A DNA stretch of 64,000 nt from Eopsaltria australis (taxonomy: Eukaryota > Chordata > Aves > Passeriformes > Petroicidae): contig JAVTVJ010000033.1 of assembly GCA_034509425.1 (NCBI GenBank), positions 4,833,001-4,897,000 of the forward strand, in the 5' to 3' direction. The position numbers and the translations under genes were made by a program. Below are positions 1 through 12,710 of this stretch, one piece after another; the stretch's first letter is position 1; each line of letters opens with the position of its first letter. The notes beneath the pieces were generated by a model, which was given only the letters and a program-made list of their open reading frames with translations, made no database searches and was not told where the DNA came from.

Positions 1-995
1 ATGCCTCTCACATTAAAGTAGACATATCTACTACACATCATTCAGTTTAGAAGCTCACTGGACCTCTAGTCTCAATTATGATAATTGAGGTCTCCAGTGA
101 CTACACCTGGATCTCAGACTAATTCACATCTACCTCTAATTCACATCTGAATGAGTCATGGATACATCACAAGATTACACACCTGACACCTGCACTCATA
201 CCTTTTAGAATGAATCTCAACCTAAACCTCACTTTTCCTTTCTAACCATCAGCAATGCCAGTTTAGAAATATCCTGGGGTACCCAAGATGTTCGCATGTG
301 GATATCAAACAAGAAAGAAGGGAGGGCAATTAACAAGATGTAGGTAACATCACTGTATTCAACCAAATGCCTATGTATTACAAATTATTTGAGTCCTATC
401 CATATATATTCTGGAGCTAAATTTTGTCCAAAATGTCTTTATGTCAATTTGGTGTTCAAGTTCCTATTGTACTCAACAGGAATATGGTGAATATACCCTG
501 TAGTGAAATCTAGCAAACCTGGTTTAAGTATCTAGTTTAAATGACAACTTTTGTGCTCAGTAAATTTAAAAGGGAGCTTAGACACTTAAGATAAAGTTTT
601 AGATTTTTACATGTAAATTCAGCATCCAAATTCAGAGTATCTAACATGAAGCTGAGTTCATCATTAGTTTTTGGAACTAATATGGGTATCACTTGATTAC
701 TTTCTACAGCCTTCATTCCTAACCTGTGGTGGGATAAAGGCATTTCTTTACAAGATTTACTTGACCCATTTAAGCTATCTACCTCAGGAGCTAAACTGGA
801 GAAGAAACCAGTAACTTGGATAGTATCTATTTCTGTTTGATTCCTATAATGTGTACTGTACTACACCAGATATCCTACCATAAATTTACAAGTTTATACT
901 TCATTTACCTTAGAGAATAGAGATTTTTCTTTCTTTTTTTTTCCACATCTGTATTGCATAGTCTGTGCAAGACAAATTTAATCAATTTATAGGAT
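1..995. other. AT-rich intronic DNA, nothing recognised
   Basis: No repeat family, RNA gene or credible ORF was recognised. The 68-codon minus-strand frame at 537-743 has no family resemblance and no splice context. Confidence 0.6.
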
Positions 996-1770
996 TTCAG
1001 AATCATAAAATGGTTAAGCTTGGAAGGAAAGTCTGGAGAGGGCTTAGCACCTTCCTGCTCAACTCAGGCAGTCACCATGAGTCAACTAGAGTCATGTCCT
1101 GTTCAATTTCCAAAATATCCATGAAGATTCCACAATCTCTCTGGGAAACTTGAGGCAGAGTTCTATTGTTCCAATAGCAAGAAAATGTGGTGGGTTTTTT
1201 TTTTTCCTTATGTTTAAAGAAAATTTCTCTGTATTTCATTTTGTGCCCAGTGTCCATTATTTAATTTGGTTCACTACTGAGAAAAGTCTGGCTCTCTCTC
1301 TACTTTCCTTCCCACACCACATCAGGTATTTGCACACATTAATTAGATCCTTCCTAAGCCTTCCCTTCTCCAGGATGAACAGTCACAGTTCTCTCAGCAC
1401 CTCCCATCATGCGACAGATGCTCTAATACCTTAATAATCTTTATGGTCCTTTTCTCGACTCAGTCCATATTCCCATTTCCCTTCCATGCTGGAAAAACTA
1501 GCACTGGACTTGGCAAATCAATTGTGTCTCACCAGTGCTGAGTGGAGAGAAAGGATCTTTCTCATCAGCTTGCTGGCAGCCCCCTTTCTATTGCAGTTCA
1601 GGAGACTGATTTCTTTTCTTCAAGGGTGTCTTTCTGGCTCATGGCTAATTTGCAATCCACAGAACTCCCAGTTCTCTCACTGCAAAGCTATTTTCTAGTT
1701 GTCAGGCCCAAGTCTCTGTGGGTGCAATGAGGTTATTCTGTCAGCATTAAGTTATTCCTCTCATTGCAGC
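996..1770 (-). mobile_element. CR1 LINE, 5'-truncated, minus strand
   Basis: The left end carries the reverse complement of a CR1 3' tail (CAGAATCATAAAATGG, a relic of the terminal ATTCTRTGATTCTRTG-type repeat). Rightward it follows the CR1 3' region in order: the CTCTCTGGGAAACTTG stretch, the CACCAGTGCTGAGTGGAG and GCTTGCTGGCAGCCCC stretches, and finally TGCAATGAGGTTATTC. The copy is about 770 bp, highly diverged, and its ORFs on both strands are incidental. Confidence 0.85.
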
Positions 1771-2906
1771 CATCAACAATTCTAATTCTACTTAAAATCT
1801 GTAACCACTTAAATGCTGAAATTAACAATGTTGTGCTAAATTCAACACTTTATTCTTACAGCTATAATCTTTCTTCTAGTCAACTTGGTATTGGGAATAG
1901 GAGTTGTACTGCTAAGACTCCATTAGTAAAAGAATATGAAACATTGGGAAATTAGTTGTATATCAAAGTAACAAGGAGTCACAGCTGAATAACTTTCACT
2001 GAATTTCAAAAACAGCAACCTCAAAAATATCAAACAAATATTTCTGCCATAATCACACTATCACACCTTTAAAAGGTGAATTGTCTCAAATACAGTTAGG
2101 TGATAGAGCACCTAGAATGCTAATAAAATCTTTCTAATACATTTCATGATGAATAAAGATATATGTGTTCAGTTGTGCTTTTTACTTTAATTTCCCACGG
2201 AAAGTCATTAAATGATAGAAAAATCTCTCGCTGTTCTATTGCTAAAAAGTACTGTTAAACAGCATGTTCATGAGGCAGGAAAAAAACTCACTCAGGTCAG
2301 AACAATGACTGATAAAAACTAATTTTAAAACTCTGCAATTTAGAAGACTTATGCTTTATTTTTCTTTTTCTGATTTTTGTTGTTGTTGTGTTTTTTTTGT
2401 TTTGTGTTTTTTTTTTTACTGGACAGACATTGGACCAGTACTAAAATATAGAGAGGAAAAAAAGTGCTTAAAAACAACTTTCAAAATACTACTCTGATTT
2501 AACCAGTTTTATTATAGATTCAAAAAGACTTCAGTACTGCATCTGAACTATGGACACCAAACACCCCATTTATCAAATAAAAGGCTGATTCAGTTGAAGT
2601 AGGTAATCATAGTAGTACTATTTCCTCTGTCACTGAAGATCATTAAATCAAGAAATCATTCTGTAACATATGCTGTAGATCCCAGCAGAAGACACATGCA
2701 TTTTTATGTTATTGGCTAGGATTCCTGATCTGTATTATGTAGGGTGCTGTACTAGTCAAAACAGTCCCTTGGGCCTCAAAATATCCTTGCACTTCTGGAA
2801 GTCACATATTTCACGTTGACAAAGGGTGATATAGTCACACAGACAAGAGCTAGAAACTGAAAATAAATGCTTTCAGGCTGACAATACAACACCAGCTTTA
2901 ATATTC
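1771..2906. other. Intronic DNA with one T/G-rich tract
   Basis: Nothing recognised apart from a low-complexity T/G tract at about 2,375-2,418, a composition that recurs through the window. Confidence 0.55.
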
Positions 2907-3815
2907 TGGCAGGTTAACCTTGACTGCTGTCAGGTGCTCACCAAGATGCTCTATCACTTCCCTTCTCAGCAAGATGGGAAGAAAATGAGATGAAAAAGCT
3001 CATGGGTTGAGATTAGGACAGGGAGATCACTCACAAGTTACCATCACTGGCAGAACTGACTCAGCCTGGGGAAGATTAATTTAATTTATCATCAATAAAA
3101 AAGAGAGTAGGATTGTGAGAAACAGGAAAAACAAAACTGAAAGCACTTTCTCACTACCCAACCCTTTCTTCTTCCAAGGCTCAAATTCATTTTTTCACAC
3201 CCTCCTCTTCTGACTCTTCCCCACATTGACCCTGCCACTAAGTGGTGTTAAGGGATATGAAATGGGAGTTGCAGTCAGTCGGTAAAACTTTGTATCTGCT
3301 GCACTTTCCTCATCATACTCTTACCCTGCTCCAACATGGGGTCTTTTCCAAGCAACATAGTCCTTCATTAACTGCTCCAGTATGGGTCCCTTCCACAGGG
3401 TATGAGCCTTCAAGAACAGACTGCTCCAGAGAGGGTTCCCCAGGGGCCACAGCTCCTGTATGTGTTTTCCATGGTCGGTGACTTCTCCAGGGCATACCTA
3501 CCTGTTTCAGGGTGGAGTCCTCCACAGGCTGCTGGGGCACCACCTTCTCCACAAGCTGAGAGGGAATCTATTTGGTGTCTGAAGTGTGCTCTCTACCTCC
3601 TTCTTCATGGACCTTAGTGGCCGCAGGTGTGTTTCTCTCACATTTTCCTTACTCCTTCCCCACAGCTGCTGTGCAGCTTTAGGCAGCAATGGACATGTTT
3701 TAAGCCACTGGGAACTGGCTCTGTCAAACATGGGGGGCAGCCTCTGGTGTCTTGGAGAAGAAGCACCCTCTACAGCCCCCTCCCCACAACCCATATAAAT
3801 CCATATAAAACATGT
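2907..3815 (-). mobile_element. Decayed avian endogenous retrovirus LTR (solo), minus-strand sense
   Basis: I recognise this as a common bird LTR repeat. Reading the plus strand: GGCAGGTTAACC at the start (relic of a GGTGGGTTGACCC terminus), GGACAGGGAGATCACTCAC, GGAAGATTAATTTAATTTAT, then a GC-richer block of degenerate CTGCTCCAnnATGGGTCCC units at about 3,328, 3,377 and 3,419, and TCAAACATGGGGGGCAGCC near the right end. In sense orientation (minus) the usual AATAAATTAAATT poly(A) area reads GATAAATTAAATT, so the signal is mutated. No internal coding region or second LTR is adjacent. The length, about 0.9 kb, suits a full-length LTR. ERVL-type affiliation is from memory and uncertain. Overlapping ORFs of up to 111 codons are repeat noise. 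Confidence 0.72.
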
Positions 3816-6800
3816 AATCAAACACCAGTGAAAACAAATCACTGGAATATATTAGAACATTGATTTGATTTATGAAAAGTTGTGTGAAACACTAAGCATT
3901 GTGCTAAGGTAGAGTTTTGACTGGATAATGGTATCACTTTGAAACTTAAAAAAATCTGTGGATGTCTGCAGTAGATCTGGGCTTGCTGTGATATGAAGAA
4001 AAGCCTTGTGAGCAGAAAATACTTAGAGGAGAAAAAATAACTCTTAATTCCTTAAATCAGTCTCTTGTTTAACCTGGTAAAAGCATCTGTGCTTTTAAGC
4101 TGTCCTAAGTATCACCAGTGATGGCAGCCTGAAGGCACCAGCTTTTGTCTCATGTGCAAGCTTCCCCTTCCTTTAATCCTCTAACCCTTCTCATAGTCCC
4201 CCTGCTCCATGTAGCCATTTCATCTCGCTGCTGAGGACTTGCAAGTTCTCTTCTCAGATGACAGCAGCAGCTAGGAAGTTTTCAAAAGTTAGCTGTTCCT
4301 CTTGGAGGAGCAATGGGACAAGTTCCCCTCCTACTGCTCATTCAATGGTTATGGCCTCCTGATATACACTCCAATTAGCTTTGGTATGTGGAGAAAAAGA
4401 GAGTAGAATAGGAACACATGTAGCTTTTCTAAACCAAGACAATTTTTAAATCCTCACTGCGATGAGGCAGCAAAGAGATGTAAAAAGATAGCAATCTTCT
4501 TATGCCTCTCAGGTTTTATTTATCTTTTTAAAGAAATAAGTGCATGGGCTAAGATTGAATTCAGACTTCAGACTATTTTATAGCTCTTCTGTAGGCTAAT
4601 TCACCAACCTGACTCCAGTTTTTCTTACTCTTGCTTGCCTGTAGCAAAATGTGACAGTGTTAGGATCTGGGTGAGGTATGAACTTGTGTTTAATGAAATG
4701 GAGGATATGACTCAAAGGCAAATGTTCTTATTTTAGTTCATATTATGAAAACAGAAGAATAACTATGGACAGCAAATTATCTAGATCTTGGCATTGAGTA
4801 GCATTTCTTTCTACACCTTAGGCTGTTTAGCTATGGACTACTCCAGTATAGCCAAATAAGAAACTTTTGAGGCAGCAAAATGAAAGAGAGGATTAAGCAG
4901 AGGGTATGCCCGCAAGGTTAAACCATCATCACCCACTGGGTGTAATGACAGTGACACTGTAAAACCAAAGCTCTTTGCAGGAGAGGCTTATCTTCTCCAC
5001 ATGGGACACTATCATATGACCAAGTGTAATACAAGGCAGTCTTGCCATTACTCTGAACTTTAATCATAATTAAACCACTGCCACAGAAATATTCCTACTT
5101 ATTTCTGGAATTAGAGTATCATTTAACACCCCTAACATTACTTGACTAAACAGCTATAGTAATAGGTTTATTAAAAAGTGGGAACTCAGGTATTTATCAG
5201 CCAAATTTAACCACACAGTCTTTATTGTACTGGAAATAGAAAGGCTATCCACAAACATTCTTATTGAAAGACAGTATTCTAACATTACTTCCAAGAATAT
5301 GGAATTGTTTTGGAAGTAACATAGGACATAATAGAATATTCTATTTAATTTCACTGTATAAAAACATGATCTTCAAACTGGTGGGCGTGTTATAAATTTT
5401 GGTACAACTCAGTGTTTTTATAAAGCTATTACTTTGTGCTATGTAACATATATGGATGCTACTTATTAATGAGGTGTAGAAATTAGGCAAGCATTTACTT
5501 AACTTTGTAAACATGTATCAGAAGACATAAATATTATATTTCTGTCTGGTTTTAAATCATTGGAATTATTGCATGGATTCATCCACAGTGTGTAGTAGGC
5601 TTTTTCCCTAGAGCACTTCTAACACTCCACTAAATATATGCTATTTCTCTTTATCTCTTTGAAGAAAAATGAATCACATCCACAGCTTGCAGCTATCAAA
5701 ATGTGATTTATCAAGCATTTTCATGAAAATGCATTTTTCCCCTTCTTTACACTAGGAGGCACATTTTTACTTCGTACAGTTCTATCGCACAGCTCTGCTA
5801 CATGCAACTCTTAGCTACGTTAACAATTCCAGTCTAAATTTAATTCCCTGACAACCTTTACTAAACCACAGTGAAAGAAGAATTCTTCACTAATAAGGTG
5901 GGTTGTTTTTTCATGCTGATGAAAACCATACTTATAGGAATGAAAAATAGCACTCTGCACCCAACTACTGGAGAACAAAAGCGCAGGGTTTTTTTGAGCA
6001 ATACCTGAAGAAATAATTCACATTAAAATACATCAGAGAGCTGTACAGTTTTAATGCAACTGATGACAAAGACATTTGTGTTAAAAGTACACTTCCAAAC
6101 ATGCACATTTTAGACCATTATAAAGTGGGAATTTTAGTAAAAAAATATGTTATAAAGTAGTATAAGTAAATTCAATTTTACATTGACTTTTTTTTTCTTT
6201 TCCATCCTACAGGAACTGGATTTTTTTCTAAAATCTTATGCTGATAAGTAACAGGTGATAGATCTTTGGAATATATTCCTTTTTATAGGAATCAAGTGTA
6301 TCAAGCTGCAAATGAGCAAAGGTGAGCTAGAAGGAAGTTGCAATTGACAGGTTAACACCAAACTCCTCTGACTATCAACAATACTGATCAATTAACAATA
6401 GTGAAATGGAAAATATATCTTAGCAAAATGAATGCAACCCTCAAAATAAAAGACTCTAAATACAGAAGACATGTTTCAGTGATGCAAACCAAATTTGGGC
6501 TTACAAATAATTATAAAGACTTTGTATTTCTATCTTTTTGTCTTTCATAACCCTGGTGACAGTGTGTGGCTGAAAATGCTAATATTTGGCTTCTCTCATT
6601 TCAGTTTCACCCAGTGTGAGAGATTTCTGTTTTCAGATTAGCTAGATGAAGGTACTCTCACTGTTTGCTTATTTCATTAAATCATGTAATTGTAGTTTTT
6701 GTGTCTCTGTAGAAGATAATGACTGCAAGTAAATATGGCAACGAGGCTTCTCATACTTTTGTGTAACAAGTTAGCAAGACTTTTAACACATTTTTGCCCC

Positions 6801-9677
6801 CATTTCAAGTTTTGAAGACCTGAGCCTTGGTCACTCTTAAAATATAATTAAAATAGCAACATTATATTGAGAAAAAATGGCCATATTTTTATTCACATAA
6901 CATCGCAGTGTACAGTAATAACCCACACAATTCACTGAGCGTTAAAGTCATTAACCAAAATTGCTCTCAGCATGAGGCAAGGACTTTACTATCAAGATTA
7001 ACATCACATTCTCATGAGCTGACATAAACTTTTACTAAGAATGAACTTTCATAAAAATACAGTGGGACAAATCAGTATTTTGGGTGTTGAGGTCATTTGC
7101 AAACACTCCCATGGACACAGTTCTTTCTCTTCAGTTGAAGCATTTAGAATAAAAATATTGTTATGGGACATTTATCATCCAAAACTGGTGGCAGTACATG
7201 TACATGACAATACTAAAACTCTCCACTAGGGCTTTTTTCCTTACTTTATAACTATATATTTTTCCTTAGCATGTCTCAAGTATATTCATAACCAGCAATC
7301 CCTTAAACAGCCACTGAAATGAAGCTACCTCTACAGTTAAATAGAACCAGGGAATATTGCACTGCAATAGAACTAGAAATTCTGCTTAGGAGTGTCAAGG
7401 AATACAATGTTTAAATGATACTACATCGGTTATTTTAACCATGAACACATGCAAACACCCACAAAGTAACTCTGTCCAATACCAGATAGCATGTTCTCTT
7501 CTGAAAATTGCCAAAGGCTCTTCAATAACCATAAAGTGCTTTAAACCATATTTCACATCTCATTCAAAAACTTTTGCCTACAGTACAAAAATAACTCTTG
7601 ATACAGTGCCTAGGCAATAGCTTGATACTGGATACAATATAAAAGTTAAATCCATCTAATGAGCAACATGACTCCCATCCTGGCTTGGATTTTTCTTGGA
7701 AAATTTTTGTCACGGTACTGACCATATCATTCCCTTCTTAGTTTGTGAGATTTGATGAGATAAGGAGTGTATTGTTTAAATGTCTGGTAAAAAGCAAAAA
7801 ACCCTATACTTCAATACTTAACTAATCATCAGTACAGCTTGATGGTTAGATTTTCATAAATTTGACACAAATTTAGCATCTCTAAGGCTAAATTAGGTGT
7901 AACCACAAACATATTAAAATTTTCATATAGCTTTTAAGAACACTTACTCATTCTGACTAATCTTCTATTAGTGTCTATATTAGGCATGAATAGATGATCA
8001 TGATTAATATACTATGCTTGCACAATGTGTTTTACACAAAATTCCAAAACTGCACTTTAAATAACTTGCTATGAAATTTACTAGAGCCCCTTTTTCCTAG
8101 CTCTCCTGGAGGACTTTTATGCTGCATTTTGAAGAGATGTACAATTCAGAGTCTGTGAAGCCAATGCGACAGTGCCAACATGCAATGCTGCCTTAAAAAC
8201 TTCTCTCTGATGTTGTAGATCTTTTACAAGTCTCATATGTGGTCAGAGAATTAACAGGATAATTCCACTTAAGCTCCTCACTTGCTTAAGCAGACATACA
8301 TTCTTGCTTCAGAGTCAATCCATTCATAGTTGCTATTCTTTTATCATTCTTTGTACTTCTATAGATTAAGGGTTTAACATCATAGTTCAAAAAAAATTCT
8401 GTTTTGGTAAAGAAAATAAAATACAAGTGTCATATTCAGGGGAAAAAACAAAAAAGAATAAGGGATAAGGTAAATAGAGGAAAAGAAACCAGAATGCAGC
8501 TCTCAGACAATAAAACATTTCAAATTGTTTCTTGTTGAGTGTCATCCAACATAACCTCTTGGTCTTCCCATATACATATGAGAAAAATATTTCCAAAGTC
8601 AATATTCCACAGTTCATGTTGTCATCTGCCATGATGTAAATGTCAACACTCAGATCCAGCTCTGCCCAAATGAGGAAATGGATCTTAATATTGTTCATCA
8701 GATCCCAAGGTCACCTTCTCTCCTGGTTTGTACAGGCCCAGTGACAACTTAATCATCTATACAAAAGGGAGAAATGCCAAAGACAGAAACTAATTCTTAT
8801 TTTTATACTCCTGGGACGTGAAAGAACTCAGGTTCAATTACCTTCCAAGAGCACAGATAAGACTTTTAACCTTTGTCTCCACATTCTAGACAAAACCCAA
8901 GAAGCTTAAGAGCAGTGCTACTTCTCTCTCCCTGTTTTCAGTATGTCTGTCACCACATTCCACATTCCAATGCCAAAATACTAGCTACAGTATTGGTTAA
9001 GATCTTGCTTCAATTTTTAGTGCTCTCACAAAAACACAGCAATAATGTAAATGTATTATAGAGAAGGAAAGAAGAAAAAGGCAGAAGTTCCTAAATCAAA
9101 TAATTGATCCTTAATATTTGTATGAAAACCTGTATCTGACAGTTCCAATACATCATGCCATTCCAAGCCGACAGAGAAATCCTGTCATTGTTGATGTTAG
9201 AAGGAAGAATCGGAAGGGTGTTAAGAAATTGGGGCCTTTCAATTTTTCAGTGCTTCACTGATTTACTGATTTCTTCATTAGTCTAAAAGACAGTGCAACC
9301 TCCATGTCCTTGAACTTTAAATTGATATTTGAATGACTTTCCTAAAACAAAGTCTAAAGCTAAATAGCTACAGCACTGCAAGCATCAGGAAAACCTTGCT
9401 GTCTTGTAGGACATCCTTCTCCCCAGCTGTTACTACTTACTGTGCAATTAGTATGAAGCCATTAGTTCTACTGGATATACTTTTCTTTCCTCAGTCAAAT
9501 TACGGCATGAAGCACTTCAGGCAAACTACATTATTTCCAAACAATCCTTATGAGATAATATGACCAAATATTCATGCACATGATTAAAAACATCTCTACC
9601 ATTGCAAAGCTCAAAGGGATGAAAAAGAAAGTAACCAAGTTAGCAAAGCAACTCAGATAAGCAGAGCAGGGATGGTG
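3816..9677. other. 5.9 kb of AT-rich intronic DNA, nothing recognised
   Basis: Read on both strands without finding CR1 tails, LTR ends, tRNA-like boxes or exon-like ORFs. Some stretches may be conserved noncoding elements, but that cannot be judged from one sequence. Confidence 0.55.
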
Positions 9678-9683
9678 ACTCAC
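9678..9683 (-). other. PCDH9: Splice donor of the PCDH9 exon
   Basis: On the minus strand the exon ends AACTCGG and is followed by GTGAGT, a near-consensus U1 site. The donor leaves one base (G) of a split codon, which suits a following exon beginning in phase 1. Confidence 0.9.
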
Positions 9684-9885
9684 CCGAGTTGGGGTCAGAA
9701 TTGCCATCAGCTTCAGTCCTCTTGTCCGGTGAAGCCTGGTCGTAGAATTCGTCCTGCGGCTGAACCAGAGGGAGAGGGTGTGAGATCAGGGTTCCACCAC
9801 CCACTGGCTCGTGGTCTCCCAGACCACTGTCACTGCAGCTTTCCTGAGAGCCATCAGGGAGGTGAAATGTAACACGGCGCTGGGA
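9684..9885 (-). CDS. PCDH9: Protocadherin-9 internal coding exon (cytoplasmic tail, CM3 / PP1-docking region)
   Basis: Seen: the minus strand is open for 67 codons plus one base with no stop, bounded by an acceptor (TTTGTAG before TCCCAG) and a strong donor (GTGAGT), so the exon runs phase 0 to phase 1. The translation starts [15 protein letters not shown], continues with an Asp/Ser/Gly stretch ([10 protein letters not shown]), then [19 protein letters not shown], and ends DGNSDPNS. Known: delta-1 protocadherins (PCDH1, 7, 9, 11) are single-pass neuronal adhesion proteins whose tails share motifs CM1-CM3; CM3 is RRVTF, an RVxF-type docking site for protein phosphatase 1-alpha. Here it is residues 3-7 of the exon. 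The [12 protein letters not shown] and [15 protein letters not shown] wording fits PCDH9 better than PCDH11 by memory; no alignment was run. The large ectodomain exon is not in the window and should lie beyond the right end; the C-terminal exon should lie beyond the left end. The exon is intact and keeps several CpGs, unlike its surroundings. Confidence 0.93.
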
Positions 9886-9917
9886 CTACAAAGAAGAGCA
9901 CAGGACACACTGATTAG
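9886..9917 (-). other. PCDH9: Splice acceptor, pyrimidine tract and branch-site candidate of the PCDH9 exon
   Basis: Reading the minus strand toward the exon there is a CTAATCA branch-like motif (plus positions 9,911-9,917), then a moderate pyrimidine-rich stretch ending CTCTTCTTTGTAG immediately before the coding sequence. The branch-like A lies about 27 nt from the AG, within the usual range. Confidence 0.85.
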
Positions 9918-10009
9918 TGCTCTTCTTTTCTGTTCTCTTGACTATTTTTTTAACTTTTGACATACAAATAGACCCCTGGCAATGCTTATAAAGCAATTGC
10001 TATTATCAT

Positions 10010-10061
10010 GTTTGTCTGTTGTTTGTTTGTTTGTGGTTTGGTTTGTCTTTCATTTTTTTTG
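10010..10061. repeat. T/G-rich low-complexity tract with (GTTT)n
   Basis: Repeated TTTG units with GGTTTGG interruptions. A simple-sequence expansion in the intron about 125 bp from the PCDH9 acceptor, so close enough to a regulated exon to be noted, but nothing shows a function. Confidence 0.8.
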
Positions 10062-12657
10062 GCTTGCTTTTAGATGGGAAATTGGCGGTTTGGAGAGCCA
10101 AATTTCAAAGGTCTATACATGCTCACCTGTGAAGTAAACTTATAATAAATTGATCAGTGGAAAATTAGGTATATTTCTCATAATTTTCAAAACATCTTCT
10201 ATTAAAAAACCTCTCTCTGAGAAGCAGAAACCATTGGAACCTATGTTATGAAAAGGAAATGACACCTGAAAATTTAATAAGTATATATTTCTGAGGTTCA
10301 AATCTGTATTATTATTATTCAAACTAGAAAAAAAGACATCCACCAAGCTAAAAAAGCCCGTAAAAATGGTTGTCATCTTTCAAGCATGAATAAATAGCTA
10401 TCTACAAGGATATTTAACTGATAGTAGTCATGTATCTAAAATGTATAATTAAGATTGATAATATATGTGTGAAATCACAGTGGTCAGCAAAGAATCACAG
10501 AATGCAATGACAGAATAAACAATTATCGATTTGTTAAGAGAAATAAAAATAAAACAGCACAGAGTTCGTACAAAATAACACAGGGATTAAGAGGCAGAAG
10601 TACATATTTCACTGAACTTCTTAAAAAAAGAAAACTGTTGCCATCTCAAAAGGGAAAAAAACCTTAAAAAACCCTTCAATGTACATTTAGATTAGTTAAT
10701 CATTATTGATTTTGAACCTCTCTCATCTGGAGAAATAATCTGACTTTTGAATTGTGGCCACAGTGATTCCCCAAGAGTTTCAGAGCTGATAGCACCGCTG
10801 CAAATTGTTTAGCAACCATGACTGTTGGATTCATGAAAGGAATATTGCAGGTCTTCATGGATCAAAATACTGCATCTTTGAAGGATTGCAAACAACTAGT
10901 TTAAGAGTATCTCAAGAGAGTGGTTAAATTAAGTTAAGCACATCTTCCCACAAAAAAGAAAGTCTCGGCAGCTTCAGTGGTCTGATTTGCTAGAGAACTT
11001 AGGATAAAAAAGAAAGTTTGTCTTAAGCATAGTAATGGTTTAGTTTAGTGGTTATTTCTTATCAATATTAGTCATCTAAAATTTATGGGGTATATCTAAG
11101 CTAATGATTCAAGATTTCTACAGAGCCAGAAGAGAAAGAAACATTAGGAAAACACTACAACAGCTATCTTCCACTAGCTAACACTTTTTAAAGAAGTTAA
11201 CATCAAGCATCCTGTGTCCATCCCGAAACAGCATCAGGCCCCAACTTTCCTTTTTTCCCCCCTTTTTAATTTTTCTTTTAATGAGAAAAACCTCAAGTTA
11301 ATAGTACTAACTCTATGTTTGCTTATTAAAGACTATTTGTTAATGGTAATTGCTACCATTTTATATGATGATCAATATAATCTACCAGGTTTCTTTTTAT
11401 TTATCTCCCTTGGGTGGATATAGTTGATTAAGTCAACTTTAGATTACTGTGTTATTCAGTATAGAAATAAATGTAATACTATTTGCTCTTGGCTGTGATT
11501 TTATAATTAGTATTTTGCTTTTAAGTTTCTTTTCTAGCTTTAGAATTAGAATCCAGCTGTAGAAAACCAAACAGATCCTCTGAGTCATTGGATATATTCA
11601 CTACATCAACAGAGAACCTAACTCTATATATGTCCCTAAGAAAAACTTTTAGCTCCTGCTTTGTTACTTTTTCTTACAAGTTTTTTTGTTGTGGAACTAC
11701 CACCCTGAACAATTTTTAATCACTAGTTTGTTCTTCCCCATCAATATAAGCAAAATAGAAATGTAGCTAACTATACAACTTTAAACACTTCTCTTTCTGC
11801 AACTACTTTCAGAAATATAAACTTGAAAATCTGTTTTTGCAAACTAAGAATTTATGTCACTAGAAAAGTGAGCAAGTGGCAAACTGTGGTGATGCATCCC
11901 CCCAACCACACCCCCACCCCCTCCCCAGGTCACACTATGGTCTGAGGAAAGGAGATTGCTTTCATTTCTTTCTAAACTTAAAAGATTCTATAAGAAGACA
12001 TGAATGACTGAGAAAATTAAGTCCTAAAATAGGGGAGGAGATGACAAATTCAGTTTTAGGTTCTGCAAAATAATAAAACCCCTATAACTAATTAACCACC
12101 TAAGTAAACAGAAGAATACATAATTACAAAAATGTCCTATTTAACAGGTTATATAGTAAAAGTACTGATTTTGGTTAAGAAAAATTCCTCATACGAGCCA
12201 AAATCTGCTCTGACTCTATACTGACAGTGACAGGGACAAGTCAGCCAGTAAAATGACACAGGCCTAACACTTATACTGGCAACTCCTTAGCTCATAGGAC
12301 TATCACTTTTTAAATCCATACTTTAAATTATGAGAATAAAGTATATTGTCTTGCCTTTCTGTGCCACTGTAGCAGGGTGATCTGCCTTGGAATGTGGTCA
12401 ACTCCAATAATGCCCTTTTTTGCAAGCTATCAGTGGTGGGCTGAGAGGTGTTTTCATGTGCTGGTTTTGGCATTGAATTGTGCTAAAAGCAGTCTGGCTC
12501 ACCAGCTCCAAATTAGGAACCTGATAGTGAGGCAAAGATTTGAAAGATAAGCTGCTAAAGAGACCTGGAGGCACATGACTGGCAGTCAATCACAATACAC
12601 TGTAGAAGTCTAGTCTACTTTCACACGGCTGAGTTCCTCTAACATATTCCTTCTTGA
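10062..12657. other. Intronic DNA, mostly featureless; short C-rich run
   Basis: No repeat or exon recognised. At 11,897-11,928 the plus strand has a C-rich stretch (CCCCCCAACC followed by CCCCCACCCCCTCCCC), which is a G-run stretch on the transcribed-sense (minus) strand. Confidence 0.5.
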
Positions 12658-12710
12658 AGTGTATGAAGTTTTCTCCCTTGAAATGAGGAAGGTCCTTCAA
12701 GGATACTCCT
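12658..12710. repeat. Left copy of long direct repeat flanking the LTR-like insertion
   Basis: 53 bp beginning AGTGTATGAAG and ending GGATACTCCT. It recurs at 13,193-13,234 with an 11-bp gap (TTTTCTCCCTT present only here) and otherwise exact identity, including 31 consecutive bases at the right end. It abuts the insertion. Confidence 0.9.

Larger units (their letters stand above)
1..9683 (-). other. PCDH9: Intron of PCDH9 downstream of the CM3 exon (partial)
   Basis: Inferred from the donor at 9,678-9,683 and the absence of another convincing exon to the left edge. It holds one CR1 copy, one LTR fossil and otherwise unremarkable AT-rich DNA. The next coding exon, expected to begin in phase 1, was not found here. 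Confidence 0.8.

Noticed and set aside
10485..10520. AATCACAGAATGCAATGACAG-like words resembling a CR1 tail
   Set aside because: Too short and not followed by any other CR1 3' sequence.
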